Positions 1 through 4,848 of a DNA stretch of 9,779 nucleotides are shown in pieces. The DNA comes from an uncultured Methylococcaceae bacterium. GTDB taxonomy: Bacteria; Pseudomonadota; Gammaproteobacteria; Methylococcales; Methylomonadaceae. The stretch lies in contig CAIUYS010000242.1 in NCBI GenBank assembly GCA_903903365.1, positions 1-9,779 on the forward strand. Reading direction: 5' to 3'. A model generated the notes under the pieces. It did not search any database. It saw only the letters and a list, made by a program, of their open reading frames with translations, and was not told the origin of the DNA. The stretch's first letter is position 1, and each line of letters opens with the position of its first letter. Made by a program: the position numbers and the translations under genes.

Positions 1-84
1 ATCAGCAGGATCTAAACGCGCGTAACCACGCCCCGTATCTTTTAGCTGCGCTTCAACGACTTTAAGCTTAAGTTCTTCAGACAT
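1..84 (-). CDS. CDC48/VAT-type AAA+ ATPase, N-terminal fragment (runs off left edge)
   Basis: Only the first 28 codons are in the window; the frame is open to position 1. The peptide begins MSEELKLKVVEAQ and continues with a Gly-Arg-Gly-Tyr-Ala-Arg-Leu-Asp-Pro segment. That pattern (basic LKV-EA start, then GRG-ARLDP) is the hallmark of the double-psi-barrel N-domain of CDC48/p97/VAT ATPases. Those are hexameric unfoldases that extract or remodel protein complexes. The ATG lies 6 nt after the gvpH stop, and an AAAGGG Shine-Dalgarno (about 93-98) overlaps the end of gvpH, so the two are co-transcribed and probably coupled. By position it corresponds to gvpZ in the Serratia-type order, but I am not sure that gvpZ encodes this family, so no symbol is given. 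The ATPase domains are not visible and the family call rests on the N-terminus alone. Confidence 0.72.
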   Translation of the reverse strand, partial: MSEELKLKVVEAQLKDTGRGYARLDPAD

Positions 85-90
85 GACAAC

Positions 91-606
91 TTACCCTTTT
101 AGGATGACTTCTAAAATACCGTTTCGACAAGACCGCTCCATCGCGTTGTTCTCAAACGCACGCGGCAACACGATTTCTTTGTGATATTTCTTGCTGCCTT
201 TTTCAGCATGCAGCACCAGAATGTCACCGTTTAAATCTAAATGGACATCTTCGTCAGCAACGCCCGGCATTTCCGCCAGCACTAAAATGTGATCAATTTC
301 TTCGATCACATCAATCAACGGCTCAGACACTTCCTGTACTGTTGTTTCACCGGTTTTCTCATCGCGATGGACATTACCGAAAGGCTCCACACGCGGCTCC
401 TGGTTGCCATCCAGACCCATTTTCATAGAAAAACCGTAGACGGCCTTGGCATTTTTGCCACCACCGGTATCAATATCGAAGACGCCACTGCGTTTCATTT
501 CTTCGCCTTTTTCGGCCAGATCGCCCAGCTTTTGAACCAAATCGCCCAAGCCCCGTAATATGCCTTCAAAATTACCTGTTACATTACCTTTTTTGTCGCT
601 CATCAT
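91..606 (-). CDS. gvpH: GvpH, Hsp20/alpha-crystallin-like gas vesicle protein
   Basis: A 171-aa small heat-shock-like protein. Residues 1-60 are Gly-rich and probably disordered or helical. Residues about 94-170 form an alpha-crystallin domain: the PLIDVIEE start, the EMPGVADEDV segment typical of Hsp20 beta strands, and a terminal GILEV strand. The protein stops right after that strand, so the usual C-terminal I-x-I extension that drives oligomerisation is missing. GvpH is known in haloarchaeal and proteobacterial gvp clusters and is thought to chaperone or stabilise gas vesicle proteins in the cytoplasm. The start chosen is the first Met of an ATGATG pair (606 or 603), 5 or 8 nt after a GAGGAG Shine-Dalgarno at 612-617. 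Upstream in-frame codons to 648 lie inside gvrA and have no such site. The ATG overlaps the gvrA stop as ATGA, indicating translational coupling. Confidence 0.88.
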   Translation of the reverse strand: MMSDKKGNVTGNFEGILRGLGDLVQKLGDLAEKGEEMKRSGVFDIDTGGGKNAKAVYGFSMKMGLDGNQEPRVEPFGNVHRDEKTGETTVQEVSEPLIDVIEEIDHILVLAEMPGVADEDVHLDLNGDILVLHAEKGSKKYHKEIVLPRAFENNAMERSCRNGILEVILKG

Positions 607-2021
607 GATTTCTCCTCGGAGATGTTTATTTTTTTGAGTTTTGAACACAGTGTTTTATAGTCAATATTTAAGCGCCTTGCCGCTTCCGCTTTGTTGTTTC
701 CGGTTTTTTTCAGGGTATCTTGAATAATGATACGTTCTATTTCATCAATGTTTAGCTGGGTTATTTCTTTAAGAGAAGAACCTTCAAGACAGAAGTTCGG
801 GATAACATCAATATTATTTTTTTTCGTTGGCAACGATGCCGCTGTTTCTCTGAACACTAAACCGAGGTCTTCAACATCAACTTCATTTTCAGAGATTAAG
901 GCGGCACGTCGCATAACAGCACGCAATTCCCGCACGTTACCTGGCCAACGATAGCGAAGTAGCGACTCTTTGGCGGCAATAGAAAAATCAAGCGGTTCTT
1001 TACCTAATTCGAGGCAGGTTTCTTCCATAAAACGATGCGCCAAAAAAAGAATATCTTCATGCCGGTTGCGTAATGGTTCAAGACGAATAACGTATTCATT
1101 CAAGCGATAGTATAAATCCTCACGAAAGGTCCCTTTGACCACTGCATCCAGCAAATCTTCATTGCTGGCCGCGAGTACCCGCACATTGACCGGAATAGGT
1201 TTTATTGCCCCGATTCGGTAAATAACCCGCTCTTGAAGTACACGCAATAATTTGGCTTGTGCGGATAAAGACATGTTAGCGATTTCATCCAGGAACAGGG
1301 TACCGCCGTTGGCGGCCTCAAATTTGCCTATGCATACATGATCGGCACCGGTGTACGAGCCTTTTTCATGGCCAAACAGTTCGTTTTCAATTAACGAATC
1401 TGACATGGCACCACAATCAATGGGAACAAAATCTGCCTTCGCACGCTGACTGGCCAAATGAATTTTTTTTGCAATCAATTCCTTGCCGGTTCCTGTTTCG
1501 CCTTGAATAATAACTGAAAAATCTGTGTGTGCCACGCGCACAATGTCTTTTATAACCCGTTGAGTTTCTGGACTACTTCCCATTATGGCAAGAATACGAT
1601 CGCTGGTATCTTTGTTGACTTGGTCGTTGGAATCGCACCTGTTCTCACGTGTTTGCACCGCACGATTTACCAACTCCAACACTCGATTGTTATCGAATGG
1701 CTTGGGAAGGTAATCCCACGCGCCTGCCTTAATGGCACAAACTGCACTGAGAATTCCTGCTGTGCCCGTGATAATAATAACGGGGAGTTGCGGATATAGC
1801 AGATGAGCTTTGGCTAATACCGCCATACCATTGGGCTCAGGAATTACGCTATCAAGTAGCAGTACATCGGGTTCACGCTGTGCTAATAATTTTATTGCTG
1901 TGGCACCATCGTAACCTTGCTGAGTTTGATAGCCCGCCTGTTCCAGGAGGTGCGTTAGCAAATCACAAATATCTTTGTTGTCATCAATTATTAAAACATA
2001 GCCTGAATCAATAGCTTTCAT
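603..2021 (-). CDS. gvrA: NtrC-family sigma-54-dependent response regulator of the gvp cluster
   Basis: 472 aa with the complete three-domain NtrC layout. The receiver domain (about 8-122) has acidic D13/D14, phospho-acceptor D57 in LLLDSV, T85 and K107. The AAA+ sigma-54 interaction domain (about 146-375) has Walker A GETGTGKE (174-181), Walker B TLFLDEI (241-247), and Arg-finger region FREDLYYRL around 299-307. The sigma-54 contact loop reads GSYTGA (221-226) rather than GAFTGA. A Fis-type helix-turn-helix lies near the C-terminus (about 440-464, NNKAEAARRLNI). Such proteins, when phosphorylated, hydrolyse ATP to open sigma-54 promoters. Serratia GvrA is an NtrC-type activator at the same position, just upstream of gvpH. 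No sensor kinase is in the window. The start ATG follows AAGGA by 9 nt, and a 391-nt gap precedes the gene, suggesting its own promoter. Confidence 0.9.
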   Translation of the reverse strand: MKAIDSGYVLIIDDNKDICDLLTHLLEQAGYQTQQGYDGATAIKLLAQREPDVLLLDSVIPEPNGMAVLAKAHLLYPQLPVIIITGTAGILSAVCAIKAGAWDYLPKPFDNNRVLELVNRAVQTRENRCDSNDQVNKDTSDRILAIMGSSPETQRVIKDIVRVAHTDFSVIIQGETGTGKELIAKKIHLASQRAKADFVPIDCGAMSDSLIENELFGHEKGSYTGADHVCIGKFEAANGGTLFLDEIANMSLSAQAKLLRVLQERVIYRIGAIKPIPVNVRVLAASNEDLLDAVVKGTFREDLYYRLNEYVIRLEPLRNRHEDILFLAHRFMEETCLELGKEPLDFSIAAKESLLRYRWPGNVRELRAVMRRAALISENEVDVEDLGLVFRETAASLPTKKNNIDVIPNFCLEGSSLKEITQLNIDEIERIIIQDTLKKTGNNKAEAARRLNIDYKTLCSKLKKINISEEKS

Positions 2022-2412
2022 TGGCTACATTCCTTGGATTAACAATTTTTTATTTAAGCTATTGATAGCGTTCTTACAGGCAAATGACAGGAAACCCCGA
2101 ATAGAGTGAGGGAGCATGCACGCAATAACTTCTGCGACTTTATAAGGGTGGTCTTTTAAGCATTGCTTCACGATAAGGTCATTGCCCTGTTTAAACAATT
2201 AACAAGCAGAGAACTAGATGATGATTATTTTATTGTGACATAAATTATAAATTAATGACACATAAAAAAACAGATTCTGACTGTTAGGAAAAAGTACTAT
2301 ACCTCTTTTATCCAAAATAACTTAACCCTGTTTTCCAACACATTCCGGGAAATATAAAGCCTTATCAATCCGTCTATCATACAGTTAACCGTTATAAAAT
2401 CTGTGTAGACTA
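2022..2412. other. 391-nt AT-rich gap upstream of gvrA
   Basis: No convincing gene in either strand. This is the longest gap in the window and separates gvrA-gvpH-(AAA+) from the structural and assembly genes. It is AT-rich and contains a near-dyad around a TATAAT (2234-2262) and a 10-bp palindrome TGTTTAAACA (2188-2197). I scanned the minus strand for GG-N10-GC and found no properly spaced sigma-54 -24/-12 element. No hairpin followed by a T-run was seen after the 192-aa gene, so read-through from upstream remains possible. Confidence 0.6.
2234..2262 (-). promoter_or_regulatory. Candidate promoter -10 box inside a near-dyad operator upstream of gvrA
   Basis: On the minus strand a perfect TATAAT (2244-2249) sits between two arms that read, on the plus strand, TGTGACAT (2234-2241) and ATGACACA (2255-2262). 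The arms are inverted with 7 of 8 positions matching and are separated by 13 nt. A dyad overlapping a -10 box is a common layout for repression or autoregulation. The weakness is the absence of a good -35: the hexamer at 17-nt spacing is TGTTTT. AT-richness makes a chance TATAAT likely, so confidence is low. Confidence 0.25.
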
Positions 2413-2991
2413 CTAGTCTTCAGCACGGGGAGGTTTGCCAAGAGGCTGAATAATAACAATATCTTGGGGCAATTTTTTTTCGATATTGTGCATTAGCCCA
2501 AGAAAAAGCAGACCCATTTCGTTATCTTGCAAGGTTTTATCAATACGTTGTGCAATATAATCATCCCGCTTATTTAATAATTCCTGCGCTGTTTTTAAAG
2601 ATATTTCAGTGGGCTCCCCAGGATTTAGCAATTGCGTCATCAAAGCGTGTTCTTGCACTAACAGTTCGGGCGATTCCGTCCCCATAAGCACCGCTCCCTT
2701 TTGATGTAATTTTTGCAATAATTTGAAATTTTGACTACCCGCAGATTCCACGACTTCGGCAACTATTTCCTGTTCTTTTCCACACACGGGTAGACCATCC
2801 TGATAGAGCCTTAAATGACTATAATCCAGTTCCAAGTCTTCGATGGTTGTTGCGATCATTTTCCAGAAATGTTCAGTTGCGTCAAGATACTTGTCTGCCT
2901 GTTCGTCAGTTCGCAAATCACTTACCCTCTTATCTAATGTCCCTAAATCCTTGTGACTATGAATAATAGGAAAATAAATCAACGCTCGCAT
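2413..2991 (-). CDS. Conserved-looking 192-aa protein of unknown function in the gvp cluster
   Basis: I do not recognise this protein with certainty. It starts with a short hydrophobic strand (RALIYFPII) followed by HSHKDLGTL. The middle is helical and acidic. The C-terminal third has RDDYIAQRIDKTL, then the hydrophobic strand GLLFLGLMH (160-168), and ends with LPQDIVIIQPL. There is no signal peptide, Cys cluster or Walker motif, so it is probably a soluble alpha/beta protein. The R-xx-IA-x-I...GLLFLG-xx-H pattern loosely recalls the C-terminal R/H signature of the TraB/GumN family, but this is weak. It lies between the GvpA-family gene and gvrA, where Serratia has gvpY, so it or its neighbour may be the gvpY counterpart. 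The ribosome site is poor: AAGG lies about 10 nt upstream, in the loop of a small A/T stem. Confidence 0.75.
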   Translation of the reverse strand: MRALIYFPIIHSHKDLGTLDKRVSDLRTDEQADKYLDATEHFWKMIATTIEDLELDYSHLRLYQDGLPVCGKEQEIVAEVVESAGSQNFKLLQKLHQKGAVLMGTESPELLVQEHALMTQLLNPGEPTEISLKTAQELLNKRDDYIAQRIDKTLQDNEMGLLFLGLMHNIEKKLPQDIVIIQPLGKPPRAED

Positions 2992-3021
2992 AAAAATAAA
3001 GCCTTATTTATTTGAGAGCAT

Positions 3022-3348
3022 TCAGCACAACACGTCCGCCCCAATCCACCCACGACCACGACAGGTCAGACAAGCCATGCCTGAAGGCGTATCATCACCT
3101 GTGCCTCGGCAATCAGGACAGACTCGTGTGGGACCGTCAGGTGCTGAAACCACGCCTTTGCCTGCACAGACGCCGCATGTGAAGGTCTTGAACGCTCCGG
3201 TTCCCTTGCAGTGTGCGCAGGGGACGTGAAGTGCAGGGACATCAACGACCGCTTTGCCAAGACAAACAGGGCAGCTAGAATGCCAAGACATGATCCCAAA
3301 AGGATCATTCCCTGTACCACGACAAAAAACACAACGAATAGAATGCAT
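3022..3348 (-). CDS. DnaJ zinc-finger-like protein with six CxxC motifs, no J domain
   Basis: About 108 aa, composed almost entirely of CxxCxGxG-type repeats. From the start at 3348, Cys pairs fall at 6/9, 26/29, 44/47, 58/61, 77/80 and 93/96, five of them followed by GTG, GKG or GRG. This is the spacing of the DnaJ/Hsp40 Cys-rich domain, but with six motifs instead of the canonical four, enough for three zinc sites. No J domain (HPD) or C-terminal substrate domain is present. The DnaJ finger contributes to DnaK-independent chaperone and thiol-exchange activity, so a shell-protein chaperone or adaptor role is plausible but inferred. Two Mets are possible (3351 and 3348). AGGAGG at 3354-3359 is only 2 nt from the first and 5 nt from the second, so 3348 is preferred. 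It sits 30 nt upstream of the 192-aa gene. Confidence 0.85.
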   Translation of the reverse strand: MHSIRCVFCRGTGNDPFGIMSWHSSCPVCLGKAVVDVPALHVPCAHCKGTGAFKTFTCGVCAGKGVVSAPDGPTRVCPDCRGTGDDTPSGMACLTCRGRGWIGADVLC

Positions 3349-3400
3349 CATACCCTCCTGATCCCTTTCGATTAGAAAATACCCTGCCAGCTACGATGAC

Positions 3401-3730
3401 TTATGGATGCGTTTCTTCGATGACGGGCAGCTTTTCCAATCGCGCCTCCAAGCGCTGTAGACGCTCTTCCAGTCCTGTATCTGGTAATGCGGATGCTGCT
3501 CTGGCTCTTGAGTCAAACGCTGGATTGCCGGTCCACCAATCCAAACCCATTTCCAACGCTTTGTCTACAGAACAAATAAGCAAGCGAATTTCCAGCGTCA
3601 ATAATTCTACCTCAACCAGCCTGATGCGAATATCACCACTGATAACGATACCTTTGTCCAGTAATCGCTCCAGCAAATCGGCTACGGTGGTCGAGTTGGT
3701 AGAATGGGTTAATTTTTTATTGTCGTTCAC
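3401..3730 (-). CDS. gvpA3: GvpA/GvpJ-family minor gas vesicle shell protein with C-terminal extension
   Basis: 109 aa. Residues about 15-65 are a clear GvpA-family core: VADLLERLLDKGIVISGDIRIRL fits the helix-turn-strand part, ELLTLEIRLLICSVDKALEMG the second strand and helix. The core is amphipathic and would pack into or nucleate the ribbed protein shell. After DWW, about 40 extra residues follow, including a charged helix (LEERLQRLEARLEKL) that probably forms a coiled coil. This extension and the divergent core fit GvpJ-like minor paralogues rather than the main shell protein. The symbol follows the Serratia-type gene order from memory; gvpJ would be equally reasonable. The start is GTG at 3730, supported by AAGGA 8 nt upstream; no in-frame ATG lies nearby. 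A 192-nt gap precedes it. Confidence 0.88.
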   Translation of the reverse strand: MNDNKKLTHSTNSTTVADLLERLLDKGIVISGDIRIRLVEVELLTLEIRLLICSVDKALEMGLDWWTGNPAFDSRARAASALPDTGLEERLQRLEARLEKLPVIEETHP

Positions 3731-3922
3731 GGTATAAATCCTTAAAGTAGTCGTCCTGAAAAGCTCAAATCCACATTCAAATTTTTATTTCAAATCGAAA
3801 AGCAATTGCCCATTAAAAAATCCTGAGCATTGTTATCTAGTGCATACCCTGTTACTTGCACCTTAATACCTGGCTTAAATCCTGATTAAACAGCGCACTA
3901 CAGTGGATCAAAACAACAAAGC
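3731..3922. other. 192-nt gap between the TPR gene and the GvpA/GvpJ-family gene
   Basis: No ORF, tRNA-like structure or T-run terminator was seen. The sequence is AT-rich. One near-miss for a sigma-54 promoter on the minus strand (GG and GC elements around 3855-3875) has 9 nt instead of 10 between them. It may hold an internal promoter or just a leader, but I cannot support a specific site. Confidence 0.4.
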
Positions 3923-4186
3923 TTATGCGTTTGTCGTTTGTATTTGCTCAAGCCGCTCAAGCACATCCAGAGATAACCGTAACAGACCCTCTTGTTCGTA
4001 ACGCCGAGCAATAGTGAATAACGCAACTTGAGCTGTTTTACTTTCCTCACTGCCAGGATATTCCTCAATGACTTTTAGATAAACATCTAGCGCTTGTCGT
4101 AGCTCGCCCTGATCAAACCAAGCATTACCCATACGCATTAAAAAACCACGCGTTACCAAATTTGCATCAATAGCCGTATTAGCCAT
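3923..4186 (-). CDS. Small TPR-like protein, gvpX position
   Basis: 87 aa, all helical. Residues about 16-45 match a tetratricopeptide repeat: a Gly-Asn-Ala-Trp-Phe-x-x-Gly-Glu segment, then ALDVYLKVIEEYPGSEE. Residues 53-83 form a second repeat-like helix pair (ALFTIARRYEQEGLLRLSLDVLERL). Two TPRs make a small protein-binding scaffold, commonly used to hold chaperones or peptide tails, so an adaptor role in gas vesicle assembly is likely. It lies downstream of gvpK where the Serratia-type order has gvpX, but I cannot confirm that GvpX is a TPR protein. The ATG follows an essentially perfect Shine-Dalgarno, AAAGGAGG at 4193-4200, 6 nt before the start. This suggests high expression compared with its neighbours. 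A small hairpin lies just upstream (4205-4226). Confidence 0.85.
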   Translation of the reverse strand: MANTAIDANLVTRGFLMRMGNAWFDQGELRQALDVYLKVIEEYPGSEESKTAQVALFTIARRYEQEGLLRLSLDVLERLEQIQTTNA

Positions 4187-4204
4187 GAGACACCTCCTTT
4201 ACCT

Positions 4205-4226
4205 GGAACACACTCATGGTGTGTCC
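4205..4226 (-). other. Small hairpin just upstream of the TPR gene ribosome site
   Basis: On the transcript, ACACAC pairs with GUGUGU over a 5-nt loop, extended by two G-C pairs across a one-base bulge. It ends about 4 nt before the strong Shine-Dalgarno. No T-run follows, so it is not a terminator. It could stabilise the downstream mRNA after processing in the gvpK-TPR gap, or be chance. Confidence 0.3.
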
Positions 4227-4273
4227 ATAGATAACCCATAACAATTGCCTGTTCTTGTTCATTTTACGGGCCT

Positions 4274-4621
4274 TTATAATAATCGGCCCAAGGGGCCTAA
4301 GTTAAAATTCAAATCATCGTCTTTGAGACCAAAAACCTCACGCAACTTATCCAATTCCTCGGCTTGACGCATTAGCGTCATACCCAGTCGTTCGATTTCT
4401 TCATCAGTTAGCGAGCCGGAATCCATGCGCCTTATGGCTTGTCGCTCCAACAGTTCGTGCAATAATTTAACGAGTGTCAAGACCAGTTGCGCCAAACCAT
4501 TACGAACACGATCACCATCAATTTCTAATTTACGAGGCACGCCTTCTGTACTTAATCGTGGCGAAATGGGGGCTGCCAAGTCAGCCATGGAATGATGGGG
4601 TAACTGATGCTTCGTTGTCAT
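4274..4621 (-). CDS. gvpK: Gas vesicle protein GvpK
   Basis: 115 aa matching the GvpK family. It has LEIDGDRVRNGLAQLVLTLV followed by KLLHELLERQAIRRMDSGSL, TDEEIERLG and an LM-RQ-EEL-KL-E-FGL stretch. It ends in LNFNLGPLGRLL, the typical GvpK C-terminus. GvpK is a small cytoplasmic, helical protein required for gas vesicle formation in most systems, thought to act at an early assembly step. The start chosen at 4621 (ATGACAACG) follows GGGAG by 8 nt. A GTG six codons earlier (4639) is possible but lacks a site and lies further into the upstream gene. The start lies just past the preceding gene's stop (4626-4628), a 4-nt gap, so the two are tightly linked. Confidence 0.93.
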   Translation of the reverse strand: MTTKHQLPHHSMADLAAPISPRLSTEGVPRKLEIDGDRVRNGLAQLVLTLVKLLHELLERQAIRRMDSGSLTDEEIERLGMTLMRQAEELDKLREVFGLKDDDLNFNLGPLGRLL

Positions 4622-4625
4622 TATC

Positions 4626-4823
4626 TTACTCCCTGCCACGTAAACGTTTACCTGTTTCTACAGAGGCTACCAAAGCTTGCAAGCTTAAATAAATCAAATC
4701 AATATTAGCGACAGAAACGGTTACATCAGCAACCACCACCGCACCTTTATTTAACAATCGATCCAGTGCCTCACACAAAGATACCTGCTCCTGTTCATCC
4801 TGATATTGTTTGTTAATTGACAT
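4626..4823 (-). CDS. gvpA2: Short GvpA-family minor shell protein (GvpS/GvpM/GvpJ-like)
   Basis: 65 aa, nearly all GvpA-family core. VSLCEALDRLLNKGAVVVAD is the first amphipathic helix and strand, and VSVANIDLIYLSLQALVASVET the second strand and helix; a short basic tail (KRLRGRE) follows. It is too short and divergent to be the main GvpA. Its sequence resembles the short minor paralogues (GvpS/GvpM/GvpJ) that are needed in small amounts for nucleation. The symbol follows the Serratia-type order and is tentative. The ATG at 4823 lies 25 nt after the upstream ATPase stop, with no recognisable Shine-Dalgarno in that AU-rich spacer. This may keep expression low, in contrast with the strong sites of its neighbours. 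Confidence 0.87.
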   Translation of the reverse strand: MSINKQYQDEQEQVSLCEALDRLLNKGAVVVADVTVSVANIDLIYLSLQALVASVETGKRLRGRE

Positions 4824-4848
4824 AATGTGTAATAAGTATGTTTACTGT

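Noticed and set aside
289..558. Plus-strand open frames antisense to gvpH, gvrA, the GvpA-family gene, gvpK, the ArsA-like ATPase and gvpG
   Set aside because: They lie opposite strongly supported genes, have no ribosome sites or recognisable domains, and the one opposite gvpG (6764-7042) is an Arg/Leu repeat produced by the acidic triplet repeat.
2994..3012. A/T hairpin followed by Ts before the 192-aa gene as a terminator
   Set aside because: The stem is only A-T pairs and would be unstable; it also overlaps the poor ribosome site of the next gene.
3066..3332. Second minus-strand frame within the six-CxxC gene
   Set aside because: It is out of frame with the CxxC protein, whose regular Cys pattern and Shine-Dalgarno clearly mark the real frame.
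3855..3875. AGG...GTGC on the minus strand as a sigma-54 promoter
   Set aside because: The spacing between GG and GC is 9 instead of 10, and sigma-54 promoters do not tolerate this.
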